Positions 8,922-16,935 of a stretch of DNA of 64,000 nt are shown here, one piece after another. This DNA is from Paenibacillus sp. Marseille-Q4541. Lineage in GTDB: Bacteria > Bacillota > Bacilli > Paenibacillales > Paenibacillaceae. Numbering within the stretch: the first letter of the stretch is position 1; every line of letters starts with the position of its first letter. Made by a program: the position numbers and the translations under genes. The notes beneath the pieces were generated by a model. That model worked only from the letters and a program-made list of their open reading frames with translations. It did no database searches and was not told where the DNA came from. The stretch is from NCBI RefSeq assembly GCF_018310695.1, contig NZ_JAGXCY010000003.1:62001-126000 (forward strand). Reading direction: 5' to 3'.

Positions 8922-10133
8922 TTGGCTGATTTAGGGGTTGTGATGCCTGTATATATCCAAAAAACTGAGTTTCTAAAAGCAGCAATGGAGTCCGTACTTA
9001 ACCAATCCTTTAGAGATTTTAAATTGATCGTTATTATTGACGGTGCCCCGGAAATGGAACCACTTGTTAAATCTCTTGTTTTGAATGATGAACGGGTTGA
9101 AATTATATCTTACAGTACGAACCGGGGAGTCGCTTTTGCTTTAAATACAGGTTTTGAGGAGCTTTATAAAGATAATGACATCAAGTACTTGACCTGGGTA
9201 TCCACGGATAACGTTTATTACCACGCTTTCCTAGAAACATTTCGGAATACGCTAATGAACGGTGCTGATGAATTGGGGTTGGTTTATAGTTCATTTCAAT
9301 CGATGGATAACGAAGGGAAAGCCTTATACGATGAATTTCAATTGGCTGCACTGCGGAAATATCAGTCGAAACCTAAAGAAAAATTGCTTGATTCATCCAT
9401 CATCGGAGTTTCCTTCATGTATAAATCAAAATATGCAAAAATGATTGACGGTTATCATATGATTCCTGTGGAAGATTATGATTACTGGCTTCGGATTACA
9501 GAACATTGCGAAATAAGATACATTCCTGTTGAACTTATGGATTATCGTGTGAATTCCGAATTCAGCGTTTCTGCTACGCTGCAATCGAGTGAACAGCATC
9601 GTAATTGGCGCTATATGTACCATCTTGCGAGATACCAAGCACGAATGAGAAGAAATATAAAACCGTTATTTACGATTCTTTTTCCCGTGAGAGAGGCAAA
9701 TGACCTCATCATCAAACGAATTGAAAATTTATACGAACAAAGTTTTAGCAATTACTATTGCTACGTATTGGATCTAACACCAGATCAAAGTGTCAGGTCT
9801 CTGTTATCGGCGATATCACATCCAACGACTGACTTCATAGGTTTCCCCAATATAAAAGAAAAGAATGCGCTTATGAATGCAATGCAGATGATCCAAACAC
9901 CTTATACCATGGTACTGGATCTTAGATTGTTTCCAGACGTTTCGGATTTGGATGTACTACTTGCTGAATTATCAAAAGCAGACTCAAGAGCGTATTCTAA
10001 TTTTTTTACAGAGGATCATATCCAAGTGGGCTATCGATTCGAAGTCGTTTCCTTAATGAAAAGCAACATTTATAGTGAATTGTTTCGAACCAAAAGTTTG
10101 GAACAATTATTACGAATGAGTGATGACCAATGA
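8922..10133 (+). CDS. Family 2 glycosyltransferase, two-part
   Basis: This is a GT-A fold glycosyltransferase of about 403 residues that adds sugars to an unknown acceptor. The N-terminal 230 residues contain GVVMPVYIQ, the ESVLNQSFRDFKLIVIIDGA segment (split around residue 32) and a DxD-like STDN near residue 94. EDYDYWLRI near residue 190 is the usual acceptor-side motif. Residues 245-400 look like a second, degenerate GT2-like fold beginning LFTILFPVRE and lacking a clear DxD. GTG at 8913 and ATG at 8916 are possible starts, but AGAGGTGAT at 8909-8917 is correctly spaced only for TTG at 8922. The stop overlaps the next glycosyltransferase start by 4 bases. Confidence 0.82.
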   Translation: MADLGVVMPVYIQKTEFLKAAMESVLNQSFRDFKLIVIIDGAPEMEPLVKSLVLNDERVEIISYSTNRGVAFALNTGFEELYKDNDIKYLTWVSTDNVYYHAFLETFRNTLMNGADELGLVYSSFQSMDNEGKALYDEFQLAALRKYQSKPKEKLLDSSIIGVSFMYKSKYAKMIDGYHMIPVEDYDYWLRITEHCEIRYIPVELMDYRVNSEFSVSATLQSSEQHRNWRYMYHLARYQARMRRNIKPLFTILFPVREANDLIIKRIENLYEQSFSNYYCYVLDLTPDQSVRSLLSAISHPTTDFIGFPNIKEKNALMNAMQMIQTPYTMVLDLRLFPDVSDLDVLLAELSKADSRAYSNFFTEDHIQVGYRFEVVSLMKSNIYSELFRTKSLEQLLRMSDDQ

Positions 10134-11206
10134 AAATATTGTTTACTTTTTTTAATCCAAGCGGCGGGATGGAAACTTTAAATCGAATTCGGAGTAGGGC
10201 GCTTATAGAAAGAGGATATGAGTGCCACTTATTATATGGTGTTGATGGAGAAGGGCGTAAGAATATCAAAGGGATTTCGACATTTGTCACGAACGAGGAT
10301 GAGGAGATTCGCCGTATTCTTGCAAGGGAGAACTATGATGTAATCATTATCTGTACCGATATCTATTTGCTTCAAAAAATAAGGGGACTCGGGTACCGAG
10401 GGAAGTTGATTTTTGAAGTCCAGGGGCTGGGTACACTTGAAACAGTGCACGAATTACTCGGAATTTTTGATGAACATATACGTACTCATGCAGATGCCTT
10501 ATTATATCCGCAAACATCTCATTTAAAACAATTATTCCAAGATACTTTTCCAGAAATAAAACAGTTTTGTTTCGACGATCCCTTGGATACGGAGCGTTTT
10601 GGTTATTTATCGTATCCTCCTAAATCATACAGGGTGATAGGCTGGATCGGCCGAATCGTAATCAACAAAAATTGGAAAGAGTTCTTATACATCGGGGCGC
10701 AATTATTAAAATATGATCCTCATTTGTATCTATGGTTATTTGAAGATGATACCTTATTTGAAGCTGCTGAGAGGGCAGAATATGAAGTTATGGTGCATAC
10801 ACTGAAACTGTCAGACAGACTGATAAGTCATTCAAATGTCCCTCATGAACTCATGGCTGATTATTTATCGATCATTGGAGATTCCGGCGGTTTTTTATGT
10901 TCAACCTCGATTATGGAAGGATTCGGATATGCAGTTGCTGAAGCCATGCTTTGCAGATGTCCTGTTTTGACAACGGATTCTGACGGAGTAAGGAGGTTCA
11001 TACATCATAATCAAACCGGGAAATTTTACAACCGTGGTGATATTAACCACGCTACGCAAGAAGCTCTATCTTTAATGTTTGACAAAAACTTGAGAGCTAA
11101 CATAATCTCCTCGGCTGAAGAGCATATAAAAACGAACTTTTCAACTTCAATATATACGCAAAATTTTTGTGGGATGCTAACTAATTTGCTACACGATAGA
11201 TGTTGA
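10130..11206 (+). CDS. Family 4 (GT-B) glycosyltransferase
   Basis: This 358-residue retaining glycosyltransferase is a cytosolic or membrane-surface enzyme. The N-terminus has the glycine-rich NPSGGMETLNRIRSRAL acceptor-domain motif. The C-terminal nucleotide-sugar domain has WIGRIVINKNWKEF near residue 165 and the GT4 E-x7-E motif in MEGFGYAVAEAML near residue 262, followed by VLTTDSDGVRRFI. The start overlaps the preceding GT2 stop in ATGA, so the two are translationally coupled and probably act in sequence on the same glycan. The acceptor is unknown; the small protein at 8386-8763 is the nearest candidate. Confidence 0.85.
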   Translation: MKILFTFFNPSGGMETLNRIRSRALIERGYECHLLYGVDGEGRKNIKGISTFVTNEDEEIRRILARENYDVIIICTDIYLLQKIRGLGYRGKLIFEVQGLGTLETVHELLGIFDEHIRTHADALLYPQTSHLKQLFQDTFPEIKQFCFDDPLDTERFGYLSYPPKSYRVIGWIGRIVINKNWKEFLYIGAQLLKYDPHLYLWLFEDDTLFEAAERAEYEVMVHTLKLSDRLISHSNVPHELMADYLSIIGDSGGFLCSTSIMEGFGYAVAEAMLCRCPVLTTDSDGVRRFIHHNQTGKFYNRGDINHATQEALSLMFDKNLRANIISSAEEHIKTNFSTSIYTQNFCGMLTNLLHDRC

Positions 11207-11239
11207 AAAACAATCGAATAAGTAAATTGCATGAATAGC

Positions 11240-11272
11240 AGGAACTGTTCTCCATGAGATCGGTTCTTTTTT
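11240..11272 (+). terminator. Terminator of the glycosyltransferase pair
   Basis: AGGAACTG (11240-11247) pairs with CGGTTCTT (11261-11268), with two wobble pairs, followed by T. Confidence 0.7.
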
Positions 11273-11397
11273 GCATTTCAATGGGTTGGGTAATTACCTA
11301 CCAAAAAAGGTTAGGATAAATTTCCACTGATATTTCAGTCAAACCTGCAAATATTAAGTCTCGGGGAACATCAACCACACAATTAGGAGGAATCGAA

Positions 11398-11652
11398 ATG
11401 AAAAAAGCAGTCATTTCTACCGTAGCAGCTAGTATGATCTTTGCAGCATCCGTAGCAACCGCAGGTGCTTCCGCAGCACCGATGGAGAGCAAAAAAGTTG
11501 AACACGAAATACATGCAAAAGAACATCATTACAAAGCGAAAGAACACAAAATGCGTGCTAAAGAGCACAAAGCGAAAGAACATAAAATGCATTCAAAAAG
11601 TGTAAAACCACATGCATTGCCGAAAAGCGGATATGGCGGCGTAAGCGAATAA
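11398..11652 (+). CDS. Exported Lys/His-rich repeat protein ending in LPKSG
   Basis: This 84-residue precursor has a clear Sec signal peptide (MKKAVISTVAASMIFAASV, cleavage likely after ASA near residue 26). The mature part is built of imperfect AKEH(K/H) repeats giving about 9 His and 13 Lys, probably one charged helix. It ends LPKSGYGGVSE: an LPxTG-like sortase motif with Ser at position 4, but with neither the hydrophobic segment nor the positive tail of a normal sorting signal. AGGAGG lies 7 bases upstream of the ATG. The next gene encodes a sortase, so this is probably its dedicated partner. Roles such as wall decoration or metal or anion binding are only guesses. Confidence 0.8.
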   Translation: MKKAVISTVAASMIFAASVATAGASAAPMESKKVEHEIHAKEHHYKAKEHKMRAKEHKAKEHKMHSKSVKPHALPKSGYGGVSE

Positions 11653-11669
11653 ATACGTACCAAATAAAG

Positions 11670-11696
11670 AAAAGAGGAAATGATATTTCCTCTTTT
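11670..11696 (+). terminator. Hairpin between the LPKSG protein and the sortase
   Basis: AAAAGAGGAAA (11670-11680) and TTTCCTCTTTT (11686-11696) form a perfect 11-bp stem with loop TGATA. It sits between substrate and sortase, so it probably attenuates transcription and lets the small protein be made in excess. Confidence 0.75.
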
Positions 11697-11720
11697 CAAT
11701 TTTGGAAAAGGACGATGAAC

Positions 11721-12359
11721 ATGGAAAGAAAACAAACGTTAATAGGGTTAGCACTTGTTTTCCTGTTGCTTACAGCCTGTGGGCATTCAAATGATCATAA
11801 TATAAATAACATCACTCCGAAATCTTCTTCTTCCATTAATGAACCCTTACCGGTTAAAGAAATAGACCAAAAAGAAGAGCTTAAAGAACAAGCTCTAGAT
11901 GAACAAAAGAATGAATTTATTATTCCTGATCAATTATGGATTCCATCCGTTGGACTTAAGGCGCCGGTTGAACCCGTAGGACTGTTAGAGAATGGACAGT
12001 TGGAAGTTCCTGTATCTAGTAAAGTAGCAGGGGTATTTGTAGAAGGTGTACTACCAGGGCAACCGGGTAACGCTCTTATGGCAGGGCATGTAGACAACTA
12101 TAAAGGTCCGGCCATTTTTTACCCACTTAAAAAAGTAAAGCCTGGAGATCCTGTAGTGCTTTCAGATAAAGAAGGGAAGTATCTTGTTTTCAGTGTCATT
12201 GCAGTGGAAAGCTACCTCACAGCTGAAGCGCCTTTAGAGAAAATATTCGGCAATACGGATAAAGAACAGCTGAATTTGATCACTTGTACAGGGATCTATA
12301 ACCGAAAAAAGGGAGAGCACGAAAAAAGGTTAGTCGTCTATACACGTCTATTGAAATGA
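11721..12359 (+). CDS. Lipoprotein-anchored sortase
   Basis: This is a 212-residue sortase, a transpeptidase that cuts LPxTG-like motifs and joins the protein to an amine nucleophile at the cell surface. The catalytic triad is readable: His123 in MAGHVDN, Cys189 in LITCTG and Arg203 in EKRLVVYTR. Its compact barrel with IPSVGLKAPVEPVG and VPGQPGN-like segments resembles class E/F-type enzymes. Instead of a plain membrane anchor the N-terminus is a lipoprotein signal with lipobox LLTAC, then a flexible Ser/Glu-rich linker. ATG at 11715 is possible, but AAGGA spacing favours 11721. It follows the LPKSG protein at 11398, with only a hairpin between them. Confidence 0.85.
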   Translation: MERKQTLIGLALVFLLLTACGHSNDHNINNITPKSSSSINEPLPVKEIDQKEELKEQALDEQKNEFIIPDQLWIPSVGLKAPVEPVGLLENGQLEVPVSSKVAGVFVEGVLPGQPGNALMAGHVDNYKGPAIFYPLKKVKPGDPVVLSDKEGKYLVFSVIAVESYLTAEAPLEKIFGNTDKEQLNLITCTGIYNRKKGEHEKRLVVYTRLLK

Positions 12360-12381
12360 TGATTTTTTCCAGACGAGAGTG

Positions 12382-12412
12382 ACAGCTCTGAAGAAAGGGC
12401 TGTTTGTCTTTT
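12382..12412 (+). terminator. Terminator of the sortase gene
   Basis: ACAGCTCT (12382-12389) pairs with AGGGCTGT (12396-12403) with one wobble, followed by TTGTCTTTT. It separates the sortase from the convergent RpiR regulator. Confidence 0.8.
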
Positions 12413-12419
12413 GATGGAG

Positions 12420-13250
12420 TCACCGAGGTAGTTTCGTACTATAAGTAACTCTCATTTGCTGAAGATGAGTAAGTTTCGCTAAACTTTGTTCTGGCATACT
12501 AAGTCCGATATTCAGAATCAAATTTTCGATTACATAGATAGGGCCAACCATAGAATGAAACTCCCAAACCTCACCTCGGCCCGCGTATAACACAATATCA
12601 GCATGATCCGAACGGGGATAGATGAAGCGATCTGTCATTAGGATTACACGGTAATGGGCTTCTCGAGCATGATCCATGATGACTTCAATTTCTGGAAGAA
12701 GATGAACAAATCCGAAAATAAGGATCACATCTTCCTGATTCGTATGCATCAGTGATTCTAATAGTTCGTGTCCGCTGGCCGCCATGATCCGGATCTCAAT
12801 GCCAAACCGTTTTAATCGAAAAGCGAAGAGATCAGCAAGAGAAATACAAGGTCCAGGACTGAATATATATACATGTCTAGCTTGCCTGATCATCAAGGAA
12901 GCATCGCTTAATAGACTCGGAGTTAGTCGTTTGCAAGTTTCCTCTAAATGTTGCATACAGGTAGCAAGCAAAGTCTCCGGTAAAGAAAGATCCCCCACTT
13001 GATTTATTGTCTCTTGCAGCTTAATGGCGGGTGTTGATTCCAGCCGAAAACGGAGCTTGGCTTTAAACTGCTTCGCATTGACATACCCGACTGCCCTCCA
13101 GAACCTCGATACGGACGCAATACTAATGTCTAATTCATCTGCGATTTCCTGTTCTGTCAAATAAAGCACACGTTGTTCGTTGCGTTGGATAAAATCAGCT
13201 ATTAGTCTTTGATTTGTAGAAAATGATTTCTTATTCCAGCTATCGTACAT
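12420..13250 (-). CDS. RpiR/MurR-family transcriptional regulator
   Basis: This 276-residue DNA-binding regulator has an N-terminal RpiR helix-turn-helix (residues 1-75, with EQEIADELDISIASVSRFW) and a C-terminal SIS domain (residues 115-260) that normally binds a phosphosugar or related phosphorylated ligand. The SIS core includes RHVYIFSPGPC and the strand DVILIFGFVHLLPE. It is transcribed divergently from the ECF cassette, with a 187-bp shared control region, and is therefore the probable regulator of that cassette. The ATG is preceded by a GAGGTGAG site on the minus strand. The ligand could report on the solute imported by the cassette, but this is inference. Confidence 0.88.
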   Translation of the reverse strand: MYDSWNKKSFSTNQRLIADFIQRNEQRVLYLTEQEIADELDISIASVSRFWRAVGYVNAKQFKAKLRFRLESTPAIKLQETINQVGDLSLPETLLATCMQHLEETCKRLTPSLLSDASLMIRQARHVYIFSPGPCISLADLFAFRLKRFGIEIRIMAASGHELLESLMHTNQEDVILIFGFVHLLPEIEVIMDHAREAHYRVILMTDRFIYPRSDHADIVLYAGRGEVWEFHSMVGPIYVIENLILNIGLSMPEQSLAKLTHLQQMRVTYSTKLPR

Positions 13251-13306
13251 CTCAAATGCTCACCTCATATTTATTCTCATATCTCAACTCTACTGCTGAA
13301 ATGTAA

Positions 13307-13322
13307 TGTAAATATTTTTACA
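13307..13322. promoter_or_regulatory. Candidate operator for the RpiR regulator
   Basis: The palindrome TGTAAA-TATT-TTTACA lies midway between the divergent RpiR and S-component genes. Location and symmetry suggest an operator, but the region is AT-rich and there is only one copy. Confidence 0.35.
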
Positions 13323-13437
13323 TCATTAAAAATAATGAAAAAATGTTAATCTTGCGTTGATAAAACTGAAATTTTGCGATAATCAGGTCTTCCTATAATG
13401 AGAATATATTATGAGATTTGAGGGAGGCTTTTAAAAG

Positions 13438-14319
13438 ATGAGTACGTTGTCTACACGTTATACACTGACGCAGTCTCAAAAAATGATGATTTTTGTGTTA
13501 TCGATGTCTCTGTATGGCTTGTCTAACATGTTCACCGAGCTCATACCTAGTGTACAGCTTGGACCGATTGAATTGTCTGTCGAGTATTTTGCATTTATTC
13601 CGCTTACACTCTGTATGCTCTTTCATCCTTTATATGCAGCAGTAGGTGCATCCGTTGGCGAAATCATTTTCGGAGAACTGATGTTAGGTCAATTCGGTGG
13701 CATTGGTGAATTAGAAAAATTTATTACCTTTTCACTTGCTATGTATACTGCAGGCCGAATGGTCTCAGATCCGACAAACAAACGTCAGGTTGGGATTGCA
13801 GCGATTACTGGAGTAGCCATCCATCAATTACTTAGCTCGATCGTGGATGTAGTCAAAGTATGGGTTGGTGTAGAGGAACTTGAAGCTGTTCAAGGTTTAG
13901 CCGAAAGTGTAGTTGTAATTGAAGGGGTCGGTTTTCTAAATGATGTGTTATTTTCAGGTATTTTGTTTGCCTTGCTGCCTACACTTTATTTGGTCCCTCG
14001 TTTGTATGGCAAAATCGAGCCGCTACTCGGTATGAGACCTCGGAATAAAAATACGAAATATGAAGTGTCGCAGTGGTTGTCTCCCAAATTTGTCATTATG
14101 GGCGTGATGCTAGCACTTTTCGCAGTGGGAGCGGAGCTTTTATCCGAAACGGATTGGAACTTTGGTGAATGGGAACTTCCTTTCGCAGAATCTTCAGAGG
14201 GAACGCTTATCTGGATTAGCCTTGCGGTAGCAGCCGCAGTAGCCATCATAACGATTATTTTCATTCGTCTAAAAGCGATAAGAAAGGCAACGAGCGGGAC
14301 GGAGACGAAAAATGCGTGA
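13438..14319 (+). CDS. ECF transporter substrate-binding (S) component, unknown solute
   Basis: This 293-residue membrane protein has about seven hydrophobic segments and sits where the S component of an energy-coupling factor importer belongs: directly upstream of an ECF-type ATPase and T component. It does not match the BioY, ThiT, RibU or HMP/YkoE sequences that I remember. The core of residues 15-195 contains MSLYGLSNMFTELIPSVQLG and a Gly/Glu-rich GASVGEIIFGELML segment. A single C-terminal helix (residues 262-280) follows an acidic extracellular loop (residues 245-258). It overlaps the ATPase gene by 8 bases. The long C-terminal extension with a further helix is unusual for S components. 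Solute unknown. Confidence 0.72.
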   Translation: MSTLSTRYTLTQSQKMMIFVLSMSLYGLSNMFTELIPSVQLGPIELSVEYFAFIPLTLCMLFHPLYAAVGASVGEIIFGELMLGQFGGIGELEKFITFSLAMYTAGRMVSDPTNKRQVGIAAITGVAIHQLLSSIVDVVKVWVGVEELEAVQGLAESVVVIEGVGFLNDVLFSGILFALLPTLYLVPRLYGKIEPLLGMRPRNKNTKYEVSQWLSPKFVIMGVMLALFAVGAELLSETDWNFGEWELPFAESSEGTLIWISLAVAAAVAIITIIFIRLKAIRKATSGTETKNA

Positions 14320-16108
14320 GCCCCTTATCGAACTGACACAGGTCTCTTTTACATATCCCGGATCTGACACTCCTGTATTAAATGACGTGTCTTTAACGCT
14401 GCATCGTGGGGATTTCACAGCCATCATTGGAAGCAACGGTTCCGGTAAGTCCACACTCTGTAAATTGTTTAATGGACTCATTCCACATTATTATTCGGGA
14501 GATTATTTTGGAGTTACGAAAGTATGCGGACAATTGTCCGAGACAAGTAGTGTAGCTGAGTTATCGAAAAGGGTAGGGTATGTCTACCAAGATTTTGAGA
14601 ATCAACTAGTGCGTCCTACTGTATTCGATGATGTGGTTTTCACTCCACTTAACTATGGTTATGCAGATTATCAGACTCGCGGCCAAAAGGCACTTATGAT
14701 GATGGGACTTAGCCAAGTGAAAGATGAATTTATTTGGTCACTGAGCGGGGGGCAGAAGCATCTGCTGGCACTGGCTGGAGCACTTGCCATGGATCCAGAC
14801 ATTCTAGTTATTGATGAGCCGATTTCACAACTGGATCCGCAACATGCAAGGCACATTTATGATATTTTAAAACGATTAAATGAGGAATACGGTAAAACGA
14901 TTATTGTAATTGAGCATCATGCGGAGTTCATAGCCGATTATTGTAAGGAAGTTGTGTTAATGGATCAGGGACATGTGGAGTGGAAACGTCCTACCCGAGA
15001 AGCGTTGTCCTCCGTAGAAACGTTGCTGCGTCTTGGAATTTATCCGCCTCAAGTAACCCAGGCTGCGTGGCTCGATCTAAAGTCTCGTGAACAGCTGAAA
15101 ATAGAAGGAACGTTACTGCCGATTCGGATGAGTGAAGCTGAACATTGGTTTCATTCACGTACGTATTCGATGACAAATCAAAATGAGCAGGGACCGCAGC
15201 GTAGTTCAACACCCGATTCTCAAAAGACACTTGTTGTTGCAGAAGATATACGCCTTTCATACCGGACCATTCAAAAAAAGATGCATCCCGTTCTGGATGG
15301 AGTAAACCTTACTCTTCAATCTGGCGAAGCTGTTGCCATTATTGGCAACAACGGTGCGGGTAAATCTTCACTTCTTAAACTCATTGCCGGCATAGTAAAG
15401 CCTACCGGCGGATATATGAACGTGAACGGATACTCACTAAAAGGGATGACACCTGAGCGTATGGCCGGACATGTGACTTATGTCTATCAGAATCCGGAAG
15501 AAATGTTTATAGAAGATTCAGTACAAAAAGAAGTTGGATACTATGTACGTGCACACCGTTTGCCGGATGCAAGTGAGCGTATCAATAAAGTACTTGAAAG
15601 CTTTCGGCTAACGGGTCTCAAGGATCGAGATGCCAGACTGTTAAGCGGAGGACAGCAACGCCGTGTCGCCTTAGCCATTGGAGCAGCGATCGAGCCCTCA
15701 ATCATGTTGCTCGATGAGCCAACAGCGAATTTAGATATCGCTACAAAACAAGAGATGCTGAGCGTATTGTCTACTTTAAAATCGCATGTGGAGACCGTCG
15801 TTATTGCTACACATGATATGCAGTTAGTAGCTGAGTGGGCGAGCCGGATTATTGTCATGCATCAAGGTAAAGTGATTGCTGACGGTACGAAGGAACAGAT
15901 TTTTGAAGACATGAAACTGCTTGAACGAGCAGGTCTGCTTCCAACTCAGCTTATGGAACTCAGTCGTTCCCTTGGATTGCCACGAATATGCTATACACTG
16001 GATGACTTTATGGAATTCTATAAACCCATAGAAGATGAAGATTCTCAAAGGGAAGGGGAGGGATCCTCCTGGACATCGTCAAAAAGACACTTGACCGTAT
16101 CTCCGTAG
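14312..16108 (+). CDS. ECF transporter ATPase, fused A1-A2
   Basis: This 598-residue protein has two ABC ATPase domains in one chain, which power the ECF importer. Domain 1 has Walker A IGSNGSGKST near residue 40, signature LSGGQKH near 144 and Walker B ILVIDEPISQLDP. Domain 2 has Walker A IGNNGAGKSS near 345, signature LSGGQQRR near 446 and Walker B IMLLDEPTANLD. The linker (about residues 275-310) is poorly conserved and polar. Fused A1A2 ATPases of this kind are known from YkoD-type systems, here with a longer tail. It overlaps the S gene upstream and, if the CTG start is right, the T gene downstream by 40 bases. Confidence 0.92.
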   Translation: MREPLIELTQVSFTYPGSDTPVLNDVSLTLHRGDFTAIIGSNGSGKSTLCKLFNGLIPHYYSGDYFGVTKVCGQLSETSSVAELSKRVGYVYQDFENQLVRPTVFDDVVFTPLNYGYADYQTRGQKALMMMGLSQVKDEFIWSLSGGQKHLLALAGALAMDPDILVIDEPISQLDPQHARHIYDILKRLNEEYGKTIIVIEHHAEFIADYCKEVVLMDQGHVEWKRPTREALSSVETLLRLGIYPPQVTQAAWLDLKSREQLKIEGTLLPIRMSEAEHWFHSRTYSMTNQNEQGPQRSSTPDSQKTLVVAEDIRLSYRTIQKKMHPVLDGVNLTLQSGEAVAIIGNNGAGKSSLLKLIAGIVKPTGGYMNVNGYSLKGMTPERMAGHVTYVYQNPEEMFIEDSVQKEVGYYVRAHRLPDASERINKVLESFRLTGLKDRDARLLSGGQQRRVALAIGAAIEPSIMLLDEPTANLDIATKQEMLSVLSTLKSHVETVVIATHDMQLVAEWASRIIVMHQGKVIADGTKEQIFEDMKLLERAGLLPTQLMELSRSLGLPRICYTLDDFMEFYKPIEDEDSQREGEGSSWTSSKRHLTVSP

Positions 16109-16902
16109 AACGAATCAAGCTGGAATTGCTGGGCACGGCTTATGGCAACTCCTCCACATTTATTGGCCGGCTTGATCCGCGTACGCTTTTATCCTGGTAT
16201 TTGTTTTTTGCCATCGTTCCTTGGTTCATTCATAACCGAACAATTCTCATAGGCATGTTTGTATTTATGGTATGCATGACGGCACTTTCCAGGGTAAGCT
16301 CTCTCCTTATTTTTATATTATGTTTGGGGCTCGTGGGTCAGGTCGGATGGATGTTTCTATTCTCGATGCTTTTTGGAGGCAATTTGGAGTCATTATTACC
16401 GCTGCTTACACTAACACTGAAACTATCGGTAATTTCACTTGCAAGTATTGCTGTATTTTCAAGTATGGACCCCGAGAAATTAAGTGATGGTTTGTCTGCC
16501 CTCGGTGTACCTGATACCTTTTCATTTAGTCTATCGTATGGATATCGGATTCTGCCTACGTTAATAGAAGAGTTCCATCAAATTTTTTTATCTTTCCGTT
16601 TAAGAGGTAAATCTCCTGATCGTCCGGGTTTCCTCTACATTCGAGTTATTATCTATTATGTAAGACTGACTGTACTCTGTTTTTATCCGCTCATGCTGAA
16701 TACAGCCAAACGTTCTAGAACAACCGTTGAGGCATTGGAGACTCGAGGGTTTACCTATGGACTCAATAACCGTCAAGTCAAAAAACTGAGATTATCGTAT
16801 CTTAAGCTGAGAATGTTGGATATGTACTTTATCTTATTTTCTGTCTTTTATATTGCTTGGTTGTTTTGGTTCGGTATGAAGTTCCCTTCCATTTTGTATT
16901 AA
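16069..16902 (+). CDS. ECF transporter transmembrane (T) component, probable CTG start
   Basis: This is an EcfT-family protein of about 277 residues with roughly five membrane helices, linking the ATPase to the S component. The two coupling-helix motifs are present as LRG (in FRLRGKSPD) and TRG (in LETRGFTYG). The first conventional start is TTG at 16126, which has no ribosome site. Upstream, in frame and with no stop back to 16036, the sequence encodes a coherent helix (DIVKKTLDRISVERIKLELL), and GGAGG at 16057-16061 is 7 bases from CTG at 16069. No ATG, GTG or TTG lies between, so CTG is the best start. The call as T component is firm, the start is tentative. Confidence 0.85.
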   Translation: MDIVKKTLDRISVERIKLELLGTAYGNSSTFIGRLDPRTLLSWYLFFAIVPWFIHNRTILIGMFVFMVCMTALSRVSSLLIFILCLGLVGQVGWMFLFSMLFGGNLESLLPLLTLTLKLSVISLASIAVFSSMDPEKLSDGLSALGVPDTFSFSLSYGYRILPTLIEEFHQIFLSFRLRGKSPDRPGFLYIRVIIYYVRLTVLCFYPLMLNTAKRSRTTVEALETRGFTYGLNNRQVKKLRLSYLKLRMLDMYFILFSVFYIAWLFWFGMKFPSILY

Positions 16903-16935
16903 TGATTATGAACAATTTCGAGGAGATGAAGTAAT

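Noticed and set aside
11500..11610. Tandem DNA repeat in the Lys/His-rich gene
   Set aside because: The repetition follows the AKEH protein repeats with varied codons and is part of the coding sequence, not an independent DNA repeat or CRISPR.
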